A stretch of 7,056 nucleotides of DNA from Kiloniellales bacterium (GTDB lineage: Bacteria; Pseudomonadota; Alphaproteobacteria; Kiloniellales; JAKSDN01). Within the stretch, counting starts at the first letter, position 1; the number at the start of each line of letters is the position of its first letter. This document shows positions 1 to 5,812 of the stretch, piece by piece. The position numbers and the translations under genes were made by a program. The notes beneath the pieces are model-generated. The model was not told the origin of the DNA, searched no databases, and saw only the letters and a program-made list of their open reading frames with translations. Location: assembly GCA_022360075.1 (NCBI GenBank), contig JAKSDN010001003.1, forward strand, positions 1-7,056, written 5' to 3'.

Positions 1-568
1 CGTCGACGAGCAACGCCTCGATCGCCGCCACGTTGTCACGCATCAGGCCGTAGCGCAGCGAGCGCGCGCCGCAGGAGTTGTTGCCGGTCATGCCGCCCAG
101 GGTCGCCCGGCTGCCGGTCGAGACGTCGACGGGGAACCACAGCCCGTGCGGCCGCAGCGCGGCGTTGAGATGGTCGAGCACCAGGCCCGGCTGCACCACG
201 GCGCGCCGGGCGTCGGGATCGACCGCGATGATTCGGTTCAGGTACTTGCTGAAATCGATGACCAGGGCGGCGCCGACGGTCTGGCCGCATTGCGAGCTGC
301 CGCCACCGCGCGGCAGCAGCGGCAGGCCCTCCTCGCGGGCGATCTCGATCGTCGCGGCCAGATCCGCCTCGGTCTTGGGCACCACGACGCCGATCGGCTC
401 GATCTGATAGATCGAGGCGTCGGTCGCATAGCGGCCGCGGCTGAAGGCGTCGAACAGCACCTCGCCCTCGAGCGCGCCGGCCAGTCGGGCGGCTAGGGCG
501 CCGTCGCCGGGCGTGACGACGGCGTTTCGCCCCACGCTTCCTTCCAGCATTTCAGCGCTCTCGGTCAT
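1..568 (-). CDS. FAD-binding oxidoreductase of the D-2-hydroxyacid dehydrogenase type, N-terminal part (runs off left edge)
   Basis: About 189 N-terminal residues are visible and the frame is open to the window edge. It reads as an FAD_binding_4 (PCMH-type) domain: residues 86-95 (PRGGGSSQCG) followed by GQTVG form the FAD-pyrophosphate loop, residues 104-112 read IDFSKYLNR, residues 123-128 read AVVQPG, and GGMTGNNSCG (158-167) is followed by RYGLMRDNV. The GQTVG plus GNNSCG combination is typical, in my knowledge of the family, of the long FAD plus iron-sulfur fusion proteins of about 1000 residues (YdiJ-like), which oxidise D-lactate, D-2-hydroxyglutarate or similar acids. A shorter GlcD-like protein is possible because the C-terminus is missing. 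The ATG at 566-568 is used; an in-frame ATG at 548-550 is an alternative, and neither has a strong Shine-Dalgarno sequence. The gene is divergent from the aminotransferase and has a candidate operator just upstream of its start. The family is confident; the substrate is not known. Confidence 0.85.
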   Translation of the reverse strand, partial: MTESAEMLEGSVGRNAVVTPGDGALAARLAGALEGEVLFDAFSRGRYATDASIYQIEPIGVVVPKTEADLAATIEIAREEGLPLLPRGGGSSQCGQTVGAALVIDFSKYLNRIIAVDPDARRAVVQPGLVLDHLNAALRPHGLWFPVDVSTGSRATLGGMTGNNSCGARSLRYGLMRDNVAAIEALLVD

Positions 569-577
569 CGCCGCTCG

Positions 578-596
578 ATTGCATTCAAAATGCAAG
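578..596. promoter_or_regulatory. Candidate operator A (dyad, upstream of the FAD oxidoreductase)
   Basis: The plus strand reads ATTGCATTCAAAATGCAAG. It contains a perfect inverted repeat, TTGCATT (579-585) and AATGCAA (589-595), around a 3-base spacer. Its edge lies 9 bases from the minus-strand ATG at 566-568, where a bound repressor would block transcription or the start of the message. It matches the site at 844-862 in 16 of 19 positions in the same orientation. The size and symmetry suit a dimeric helix-turn-helix regulator such as a GntR-family protein. The regulator itself is not in the window. Confidence 0.6.
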
Positions 597-716
597 ACAT
601 AGCGGTGGGCTCGGCGGCCAGGTCAGACCGGTCACGATTTGATACCAAGGGCCAGCGATCTCGCTTCATACATCGTGCTCAACCGCCCCCTTTGGCTCTA
701 CGTCACCACTTTCTCG

Positions 717-748
717 CCCTCACCCTTCGACAAGCTCAAGGATGAGGG
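717..748. repeat. REP-like palindromic element 1
   Basis: An imperfect hairpin: CCCTCA (717-722) pairs with TGAGGG (743-748), then one C/A mismatch, then CCTT (724-727) pairs with AAGG (738-741), leaving a 10-base loop. The wording, with CCCTTCGACAAGCTCA followed by GGATGAGGG, resembles a palindrome that I recall as widely dispersed between genes in alphaproteobacteria. It sits between two divergent genes and lies between the two operator-like sites. There is no T-tract, so it is not an obvious intrinsic terminator. Confidence 0.65.
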
Positions 749-783
749 GCAAAGGGCCTAGCGCGCACCTCGCAGCTAAAGCC

Positions 784-806
784 AGGATCAACGATCCTCG
801 TCGAGG
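784..806. promoter_or_regulatory. Overlapping short dyads
   Basis: Two small inverted repeats share bases: AGGATC (784-789) with GATCCT (793-798) around AAC, and CCTCG (796-800) with CGAGG (802-806) around a single T. They lie 38 bases before operator B. They could be a second protein-binding site or a small mRNA hairpin, but dyads this short are common by chance in GC-rich DNA. Confidence 0.25.
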
Positions 807-843
807 CCTTCTCAATCATAATTGATCCTTGCACCCGATCAAG

Positions 844-862
844 ATTGTATACAAGATGCAAG
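844..862. promoter_or_regulatory. Candidate operator B (upstream of the aminotransferase-TRAP operon)
   Basis: The plus strand reads ATTGTATACAAGATGCAAG, differing from operator A at only three positions. It contains the perfect palindrome TTGTATACAA (845-854), a form often seen in operators of GntR/FadR-type regulators, and a third half-site ATGCAA (856-861). It ends 56 bases before the aminotransferase ATG, a normal position for a promoter-overlapping operator; TATACA (848-853) could itself be a -10 element. The pairing with operator A is the main evidence that it is functional. Confidence 0.6.
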
Positions 863-918
863 AAATCGCCGTGTAGATACGAAACGCGGCGCCGCGCGAC
901 AGGGATAGACGGCACGCC

Positions 919-2124
919 ATGACCACGAGAGCCGGACGGCACTTCCTCCAGATACCGGGGCCGACCAACGTGCCCGACCGGGTCTTGCGGGCGATGGATC
1001 TGCCGACCATCGATCATCGCGGACCCGATTTCGCGCGCATGGCAAGTGCCGTCCTCGAGGGCCTGAAACCGATCTTCAAGACCGAGGGCCACGTGGTGAT
1101 CTATCCGGCTTCGGGCACCGGAGCCTGGGAGGCGGCGCTGGTCAACACGCTTTCGCCGGGCGACCGGGTGCTGATGTTCGAGACCGGGCACTTCGCCACG
1201 CTGTGGCGCGGCATCGCCGAGCGCCTCGGCCTGGAGGTCGACTTCGTGCCGGGCGACTGGCGCCGCGGCGTCGATCCGGCGGCCGTCGAGGCGCGTCTGG
1301 CCAAGGACAGCGGCCATACGATCAAGGCGCTCTGCTGCGTTCACAACGAGACCTCGACCGGCGTCACCTCGCGCATCGGCGCGGTGCGGCAGGCGATGGA
1401 CGCGGCCGGTCATCCGGCGCTGCTGATGGTCGACACCATCTCCTCCCTCGCCTCGATCGACTATCGCCACGATGACTGGGGCGTCGACGTGACGGTCGCC
1501 GGCTCGCAGAAGGGCTTGATGCTGCCGCCCGGCCTCAGCTTCAACGCGATCAGCGACAAGGCGCTCAAGGCATCCGAGAGCGCGCGCCTGCCGCGTTCGT
1601 ACTGGCGCTGGGAGGAGATGCTCGACCCGAATGCCAGCGGCTTCTTCCCCTACACGCCGGCGACCAACCTGCTCTATGGCCTGCACGAGGCGATCGCCAT
1701 GCTGATGGAGGAGGGTCTGGACCAGGTCTTCGCACGCCACGACCGCCACGCCGAGGCGGCCCGGCGCGCGGTGCGCGCTTGGGGGCTGGAGCTGCTCTGC
1801 CTGAACCCGGAGGAGTATTCGAGCTCGCTGACCGCGGCGCTCATGCCGGAAGGCCATGATGCCGATGCCTTCCGCGAGGTCGTGCTCGAGCACTACGACA
1901 TGTCGCTCGGGGCCGGCCTCACCCGCCTCAAGGGCAAGGTCTTTCGCATCGGCCACCTGGGCGACTTCAACGATCTCATGCTCGCCGGCACGTTGAGCGG
2001 AGTCGAAATGGGTCTCGTGCGCGCGGGCGTGCCGCATCGGCGCGGCGGCGTGCAGGCCGCGCTGGACTATCTCGCCGGCGGCGATGCCAAGCCGCGGGAG
2101 GTGCCGCAGGCCATCGCCGGATGA
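919..2124 (+). CDS. Serine-glyoxylate-type class V aminotransferase
   Basis: A complete 401-residue cytosolic PLP-dependent aminotransferase of fold type I, class V. Visible landmarks are PGPTNVP (13-19) at the substrate entrance, IDHRGPDF (31-38), the SGTG loop (65-68) that holds the PLP phosphate, HNETSTG (142-148), Asp172 in MVDTISS, which should contact the pyridine nitrogen, and Lys198 in GSQKG, the expected Schiff-base lysine. YTPATN (245-250) and Arg343 in FRIGHLG, the expected carboxylate-binding arginine, follow. The length is normal for serine-glyoxylate or alanine-glyoxylate aminotransferases. The same subfamily includes BhcA, aspartate-glyoxylate aminotransferase of the beta-hydroxyaspartate cycle, so the amino donor is uncertain. 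An AGGGA at 901-905 precedes the ATG at rather long spacing (13 bases). The gene is followed after 69 bases by dctP with no terminator between them, so the enzyme probably acts on what the transporter imports or on its oxidation product. Confidence 0.9.
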   Translation: MTTRAGRHFLQIPGPTNVPDRVLRAMDLPTIDHRGPDFARMASAVLEGLKPIFKTEGHVVIYPASGTGAWEAALVNTLSPGDRVLMFETGHFATLWRGIAERLGLEVDFVPGDWRRGVDPAAVEARLAKDSGHTIKALCCVHNETSTGVTSRIGAVRQAMDAAGHPALLMVDTISSLASIDYRHDDWGVDVTVAGSQKGLMLPPGLSFNAISDKALKASESARLPRSYWRWEEMLDPNASGFFPYTPATNLLYGLHEAIAMLMEEGLDQVFARHDRHAEAARRAVRAWGLELLCLNPEEYSSSLTAALMPEGHDADAFREVVLEHYDMSLGAGLTRLKGKVFRIGHLGDFNDLMLAGTLSGVEMGLVRAGVPHRRGGVQAALDYLAGGDAKPREVPQAIAG

Positions 2125-2180
2125 CGGCCCCGAATAATCAACGAAGACCGGCTGCCAAAGCCGAACGAACGAACTGATTG

Positions 2181-2185
2181 GGAGG
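2181..2185 (+). promoter_or_regulatory. Strong ribosome binding site of dctP
   Basis: GGAGG lies 8 bases before the ATG of dctP, within GGGAGGAAAC. This is the best ribosome binding site in the operon and fixes the start of dctP. It contrasts with dctQ, which has no recognisable one. Confidence 0.8.
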
Positions 2186-2193
2186 AAACAGGT

Positions 2194-3174
2194 ATGAAGC
2201 TCATCAAGCTTGCGGGCGTGGCGCTGGCCGCGCTCTCACTCACTGCAACGGCCGCCCTGGCCAAGGAGCTCAAGTTCGGCCATGTCGGCGCGCCGGGCTC
2301 GCTCTTCGCGCTCTCGGCCGAGAAGTTCGCCGAGATCGCCAACGCCAAGCTGGCCGATCCTTACAAGGTCGTGGTCTTCGGCTCCAGCCAGCTCGGCAAG
2401 GACCGCGAGCTGTTGCAGAAGCTGAAGCTCGGCACCGTGGACTTCGCGTTGCCCTCGACCGTCATGTCCTCGGTGACGCCGGAGTTCGGGCTCTTCGAGA
2501 TGCCCTACCTGGTCAAGAACCGCGCGCACATGAACAAGATCGAGCAGGAGATCTTCTGGCCTTCCCTGGAGCCGGCGGTGCAGGGCCAGGGGTACAAGGT
2601 CCTCGCCGTGTGGGAGAACGGTTTCCGCAACATCACCAACAACCTGCGGCCCATCAATACGCCGAGCGATCTCGAGGGCATCAAGCTGCGCACGCCCAAG
2701 GGCGCCTGGCGGGTCAAGATGTTCCAGTCCTACGGCGCCAACCCGACGCCCATGGCCTTCTCCGAGGTCTTCGTCGCCTTGCAGACCGGCGTGATCGACG
2801 GCCAGGAGAACCCGTTGGCGCAGATCGCCAGTGCCAAGTTCCAGGAGGTGCAGAAATACCTTTCGATGACCGGCCACGTCTATACGCCGGCCTACGTCAC
2901 CGTCAGCAAGACCCACTTCGCCAAGCTGCCGGACGACGTGCAGAGGACGCTCGGCGCCGCCGCGCAGGAAGCCCAGGCCTACGTCTATGAGACCGCGGCC
3001 CAGCTCGAAGTGGATCTCCTCAAGCAGCTCAAGGATGGCGGCATCGCGGTCAACGATGCGGACAAGCAGGCTTTCATCGATGCCAGCAAAGGCATCTACG
3101 ACGCCTTCGCCCAGGAGGTCGAGGGCGGTGCCGCGATGATCGACAAGGCGATGAGCCTGGGGGCTGGCTCGTAG
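2194..3174 (+). CDS. dctP: TRAP transporter periplasmic substrate-binding protein DctP
   Basis: A complete 326-residue extracytoplasmic solute receptor. Residues 1-23 form a Sec signal peptide with two lysines, a hydrophobic core and an ALA cleavage motif before KELKFGH. The mature part has the two-lobe DctP-family pattern, with FGSSQLGKDRELLQKLKLG (62-80) and FEMPYLVKN (101-109) in the first lobe. Arg166 in KLRTPKG is at the position of the conserved arginine that clamps the ligand carboxylate in this family. PTPMAFSEVFVALQTGVIDGQENP (184-207) is the family hallmark and includes the conserved Asn206. It should bind a small carboxylate and deliver it to DctQM. The ligand cannot be read from sequence; the neighbouring oxidoreductase and aminotransferase suggest a 2-hydroxyacid or 2-oxoacid. 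The strong Shine-Dalgarno suits a receptor made in excess over its membrane partners. Confidence 0.95.
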   Translation: MKLIKLAGVALAALSLTATAALAKELKFGHVGAPGSLFALSAEKFAEIANAKLADPYKVVVFGSSQLGKDRELLQKLKLGTVDFALPSTVMSSVTPEFGLFEMPYLVKNRAHMNKIEQEIFWPSLEPAVQGQGYKVLAVWENGFRNITNNLRPINTPSDLEGIKLRTPKGAWRVKMFQSYGANPTPMAFSEVFVALQTGVIDGQENPLAQIASAKFQEVQKYLSMTGHVYTPAYVTVSKTHFAKLPDDVQRTLGAAAQEAQAYVYETAAQLEVDLLKQLKDGGIAVNDADKQAFIDASKGIYDAFAQEVEGGAAMIDKAMSLGAGS

Positions 3175-3180
3175 GCTAAT

Positions 3181-3201
3181 ACGCGGTCCTGTCGGACGCG
3201 T
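3181..3201 (+). promoter_or_regulatory. Hairpin just after the dctP stop codon
   Basis: ACGCG (3181-3185) and TCC (3187-3189) pair with GGA (3194-3196) and CGCGT (3197-3201) with one bulged G and a TGTC loop. The hairpin starts 7 bases after the stop codon. It has no following T-tract, so I do not call it a terminator. It could protect the 3' end of a processed dctP message or partly reduce read-through into dctQ. Confidence 0.4.
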
Positions 3202-3280
3202 GATCGCATGCCGGCGGGGCCGCAACCTCATCGACGGAACAGGCGTGGCTTGGAGTCACCGCTCTGCCTGACACCAAATA

Positions 3281-3401
3281 CCTGTCATGCTCGGGCTTGA
3301 CCCGAGCATCCATTTGGATTGCGGAACCGCCAGGCCCATCCCAATTCGGGTTCCGGTTTGGCTCGCAAATGGACCCTCGGGTCAAGCCCGAGGGTGACAG
3401 G
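3281..3401. repeat. REP-like double-hairpin element 2 in the dctP-dctQ gap
   Basis: Two 36-base units, 3281-3316 and 3366-3401, are inverted copies of each other with 32 of 36 matches. Each unit is itself a hairpin with a 9-base-pair stem and a 5-base loop: 3287-3295 with 3301-3309, and 3373-3381 with 3387-3395. The four differences between units fall as two base-pair swaps that keep both stems intact. A further inverted pair, CGGAACC (3322-3328) and GGTTCCG (3349-3355), sits inside. The element can therefore fold as two hairpins or as one long arm. The CGGGCTTGACCCG core resembles dispersed palindromes known from alphaproteobacteria. With the flanking bases it accounts for the 274-base gap between genes that are usually close together. 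Confidence 0.85.
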
Positions 3402-3448
3402 GGGAGGTCGTACCGAAGCTTGCCGCTCCTGTCGCAACAAGCCCCGTC

Positions 3449-4012
3449 ATGACCCTCATCACCCGCATCGCCACACTGCTCGGGCGGCTGCTCGAGGCCA
3501 CGGTGATCTTCCTCATGGTGGCGCTCACCACCGTCGTCGTGGTCGCCGTGATCTACCGCAAGCTCGGGGCCTCGCTCACGTGGTACGACGAGGTCGCTTC
3601 GATCATGCTCGCCTGGCTGACCTACTACGGCGCGGCTTTGGCGGCGCTGCGGCGTTCGCACATCGGCTTCGACGGTTTGGTCCTGGCCTTGCCCATGCGT
3701 CTGCGCATGGCCTTCGTCGTGCTGTCCGAAGTGGTGGTTATCGCCTTCTTCGCGACCCTGGCCTGGACCGGCTGGCAGGTGCTTCTGGTGCTCGAGGGCA
3801 TGAGCCTGGTGAGCCTGACCAATGTCTCCGTCCAGTTCACCCAGTCCGTCATTCCGATCGGCGGGGCGCTCTTCATCTTGTGCGAGCTCTTGAGCCTGCC
3901 GGCCTACTGGCAACGGATGCGCGCGGGCGTAAGCTATGACGAGGCCGAGATCGCCCAGGCACTGGAGGCCGAAGGCGTGCCGGGGACCGAGACCGAAGGT
4001 CAGCGTCCGTGA
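3449..4012 (+). CDS. dctQ: TRAP transporter small membrane subunit DctQ
   Basis: A complete 187-residue protein of normal length for DctQ. Four hydrophobic segments are visible at about residues 15-36, 48-67, 88-115 and 131-153. The family motif WYDE (45-48) precedes helix 2, RRSHIGFD (68-75) follows it, and VQFTQSVIPIG (128-138) leads into helix 4. A charged, probably cytoplasmic tail ends the protein. DctQ pairs with DctM in the inner membrane and is needed for transport. The ATG at 3449 is the only sensible start in this frame, but it has no clear Shine-Dalgarno; a GGGGAGG at 3401-3407 is too far upstream (41 bases). Translation may therefore be weak, which would favour excess DctP. The stop codon overlaps the dctM start by 4 bases. 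Confidence 0.92.
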   Translation: MTLITRIATLLGRLLEATVIFLMVALTTVVVVAVIYRKLGASLTWYDEVASIMLAWLTYYGAALAALRRSHIGFDGLVLALPMRLRMAFVVLSEVVVIAFFATLAWTGWQVLLVLEGMSLVSLTNVSVQFTQSVIPIGGALFILCELLSLPAYWQRMRAGVSYDEAEIAQALEAEGVPGTETEGQRP

Positions 4013-5292
4013 CTTTGGCGTTGATGCTGACCGGCCTTATGGCCCTGATCTTGATCAACGTGCCGATCGCGGTGGCTTTGGGGGCGGTCGCGGTCGGGGC
4101 GATGGTGCTGACCCAGGGTACGGACAGCCTGCCGAACGTCGCCCTCGTCATGTTCGACGGCGCGACCAAGTTTCCGTTGCTCGCGATCCCGATGTTCGTT
4201 CTGGCCGGCGCGATCATGAACTCGGCCGGCCTGTCGCGGCGCCTGATCGCCTTCGCTTCGGCTTTGCTCGGCTTCGTGCGCGGCGGGCTGTCGATGATCA
4301 ACATCGGCGTCTCGCTGTTCTTCGCCGAGATCTCCGGCTCGGCCGTCGCCGACGTCGCGGCGACCGGCTCGATCCTGATCCCGGCGATGAAGAAGCGCGG
4401 CTATCCGCGCGCCTTCGCCGCGGCCGTCACCTCCTCCTCGGCTTCGCTCGCGATCATCATCCCGCCCTCGATCCCGATGATCCTCTACGGGGTCATGGCC
4501 GATGCCTCGATCGTCCAGCTCTTCGTCGCCGGTATCATCCCCGGCGTCATGGGCGGTCTCGCCCTGATGCTGGTGTCCTATTTCTTCGCCCGCTACTACG
4601 GCTGGCCGGTCGAGGAGATCTTCAATCTCGGCCGGGTCTGGCGGACCTTCAAGCAGGCGAGCTGGGCGCTGCTGCTGCCGGTGATCATCCTGGGCAGCAT
4701 CTTTGGCGGCGTAGTCACCGCGACCGAGGGCGCCGGCATCGCGGTGGTCGCCGCGCTCTTCATCGGCACCGTGATCTACCGCGAGCTCGACCTGCGGCGG
4801 CTGATCCTGGCGATGATCGACGGCGGCCTGCAGACCGCTGTGGTCATGCTGCTGGTCGCGGCCTCCGCGCTGGTCGGGGTCTATCTCACCGAGCAGCAGA
4901 TGCCGCAGCAGCTCGCCGCCTGGATCCTCAGCATCACCGAGAACCCCTACGTGATCCTGATGCTGATGAACGTCTTCTTCCTGGTGATCGGGCTGTTCCT
5001 GCATTCGGCCGCGGCGATCATCCTGGTCGTGCCGATCGTCGTGCCGCTGATCTCGCTGGTCGGCATCGATCCGGTGCACTTCGGTCTGGTGGTCTGCCTC
5101 AATCTTGCGATCGGCCAGCAGACTCCGCCGGTGGCGAGCGTCCTGATCACCGCCTGCTCAATCGCCAAGGCCAACGTCTGGGAAGTCACCAAGGTCAACA
5201 TCGCCTTCATCGCGGTGCTGCTCGTGGTGCTGGTGATGGTCACCTATATCCCGGCGATCCCGATGTCGCTGGTGGACTATTTCTATCGGTGA
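4009..5292 (+). CDS. dctM: TRAP transporter large membrane subunit DctM
   Basis: A complete 427-residue, highly hydrophobic permease, the usual length for DctM, with roughly a dozen membrane segments. Family landmarks include AEISGSAVADVAATGSILIP (106-125) followed by AMKKRGY, IIIPPSIPMILYG (149-161), the TATEGAGIAVV stretch (237-247) and NLAIGQQTPPVASVL (365-379). These two repeat-like halves carry the sodium and substrate sites in known TRAP structures. The start is GTG at 4009, overlapping the dctQ stop as GTGA, with AAGGT at 3996-4000 as ribosome binding site 8 bases upstream; this indicates coupled translation with dctQ. It forms the transport channel for the substrate captured by DctP. 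The gene ends 15 bases before the end of a convergent small gene, with no terminator hairpin visible in the gap. Confidence 0.95.
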   Translation: MTLALMLTGLMALILINVPIAVALGAVAVGAMVLTQGTDSLPNVALVMFDGATKFPLLAIPMFVLAGAIMNSAGLSRRLIAFASALLGFVRGGLSMINIGVSLFFAEISGSAVADVAATGSILIPAMKKRGYPRAFAAAVTSSSASLAIIIPPSIPMILYGVMADASIVQLFVAGIIPGVMGGLALMLVSYFFARYYGWPVEEIFNLGRVWRTFKQASWALLLPVIILGSIFGGVVTATEGAGIAVVAALFIGTVIYRELDLRRLILAMIDGGLQTAVVMLLVAASALVGVYLTEQQMPQQLAAWILSITENPYVILMLMNVFFLVIGLFLHSAAAIILVVPIVVPLISLVGIDPVHFGLVVCLNLAIGQQTPPVASVLITACSIAKANVWEVTKVNIAFIAVLLVVLVMVTYIPAIPMSLVDYFYR

Positions 5293-5307
5293 AGGATGGT
5301 GATGGGC

Positions 5308-5529
5308 TCAGGCGGCCTCGGCCACGGTGCGCAGCATGTAGAGGCCGTCGGGATAGGCCTCCTGCGCGTAGCTGACGGCCTCGCCGACCGAATCGAAGAG
5401 CTTGTCGAGCGAGCCGTCACGCATGACCGCGCACTGGCCCGCGTTCGTTTCGAGCAATTGCGGCAACAGTTGCTCGAAAGCCTGGGCGTTGCGCCTGAGC
5501 GCCTCGGCGAAGCGCGCAGCGTCAGCCAT
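5308..5529 (-). CDS. Small hypothetical protein (73 residues)
   Basis: A short, acidic soluble protein without signal peptide or membrane segment. The first half (residues 2-28, ADAARFAEALRR and on through LLPQLLETN) looks helical. The second half reads CAVMRDGSLDKLFDSVGEAV, then YPDGLYMLRTV: a predicted strand-turn-strand, helix, strand order. That order resembles small uncharacterised bacterial proteins with a '.DG.....fDs..eA......yp.gl...rtV' pattern, but I cannot name a family with confidence. The ATG at 5527-5529 is fixed by AAGGAG at optimal distance, and codon use matches its neighbours, so it is very probably real. It is transcribed towards dctM. A longer open frame on the same strand in another phase lacks such a start and looks spurious. 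Confidence 0.75.
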   Translation of the reverse strand: MADAARFAEALRRNAQAFEQLLPQLLETNAGQCAVMRDGSLDKLFDSVGEAVSYAQEAYPDGLYMLRTVAEAA

Positions 5530-5537
5530 GAAAGCCT

Positions 5538-5543
5538 CTCCTT
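5538..5543 (-). promoter_or_regulatory. Ribosome binding site deciding the start of the 73-residue protein
   Basis: On the minus strand AAGGAG lies 8 bases before the ATG at 5527-5529. This near-perfect signal selects this short frame over the overlapping longer ones. Confidence 0.8.
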
Positions 5544-5668
5544 CTTCCCCGGCCGCGGCCCGGCTCCGCCGCGATCGCCGTCCTGCCGAGCCGCCGGAAC
5601 CGGTTCTGCCCCCTCGGCGCGAAAATCCGTAATGCCGTCGGGGAGCGAAATCCGCGAAACGTCGAGCC

Positions 5669-5707
5669 TATTAGAAAAGCTGTAAGGTAAACAATGAGTT
5701 AATCTGT
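5669..5707. promoter_or_regulatory. AT-rich probable promoter region between divergent small genes
   Basis: A stretch clearly richer in A and T than its surroundings lies in the 283-base gap between the two divergent small genes. On the minus strand TCTAAT (5670-5675) is a good -10-like hexamer, but no matching -35 sits at the standard distance. On the plus strand I found no clear pair. A 10-base palindrome, GCCTCGAGGC (5722-5731), lies downstream towards the Tat gene. The call rests on base composition and position only. Confidence 0.3.
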
Positions 5708-5796
5708 TGCGCGGAAATGTTGCCTCGAGGCTGGAAAGATCGCCCTTGCTGGCGGCTTGACGGGAGCCCAAGTCCGTCCATAGATGAGGTTTGTCG

Positions 5797-5803
5797 AAAG
5801 GAG
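5797..5803 (+). promoter_or_regulatory. Ribosome binding site deciding the start of the Tat-exported protein
   Basis: AAAGGAG lies 9 bases before the ATG at 5813. Together with the Tat motif immediately after that ATG, it rules out the upstream in-frame ATG at 5717. Confidence 0.8.
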
Positions 5804-5812
5804 CGTTGCCCG

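Larger units (their letters stand above)
569..918. other. Divergent intergenic control region
   Basis: This 350-base stretch separates two divergent genes and I see no credible coding sequence in it. It holds two matching operator-like sites near its ends, a REP-like hairpin at 717-748 and a group of short dyads at 784-806. No convincing -35/-10 pair was found on either strand. The most AT-rich part, about 808-866, lies next to the right-hand site and probably contains the aminotransferase promoter. Confidence 0.75.

Noticed and set aside
736..2037. Long minus-strand open frame (433 residues) opposite the aminotransferase
   Set aside because: It is the antisense shadow of a well-conserved gene in GC-rich DNA; the translation is rich in Arg, His, Asp and Gly with no recognisable domain.
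919..2124. Assignment of the aminotransferase as BhcA with a full beta-hydroxyaspartate cycle
   Set aside because: The sequence is compatible with that subfamily, but no bhcB, bhcC, bhcD or bhcR gene is visible, so only the broader serine-glyoxylate-type call is supported.
2163..2174. Tandem GAAC repeated three times before dctP
   Set aside because: Only 12 bases long and without symmetry or context that would suggest a function; likely chance.
2236..3231. Long minus-strand open frame (331 residues) opposite dctP
   Set aside because: The plus strand encodes a complete DctP with signal peptide and ribosome binding site; the antisense translation is low-complexity and resembles no family.
3281..3401. 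Intrinsic terminator ending the dctP transcript
   Set aside because: The hairpins are strong but no T-tract follows either one, and dctQM would then need their own promoter, which I could not see.
3403..3407. GGAGG as the Shine-Dalgarno of dctQ
   Set aside because: It lies 41 bases before the ATG at 3449 and no ATG, GTG or TTG start exists in the dctQ frame closer to it.
4000..5079. Minus-strand open frame of 359 residues opposite dctM
   Set aside because: Composition dominated by His, Asp, Gln and Arg, as expected from reading a hydrophobic membrane gene backwards.
3936..5375. Plus-strand open frame of 479 residues overlapping dctQ and dctM in another phase
   Set aside because: Extremely Arg- and Asp-rich translation and no membrane segments, whereas the overlapping DctM frame matches its family along the full length.
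5717..5812. N-terminal extension of the Tat protein from the ATG at 5717
   Set aside because: It would bury the twin-arginine motif 32 residues deeper, and the strong AAAGGAG lies directly before the ATG at 5813.
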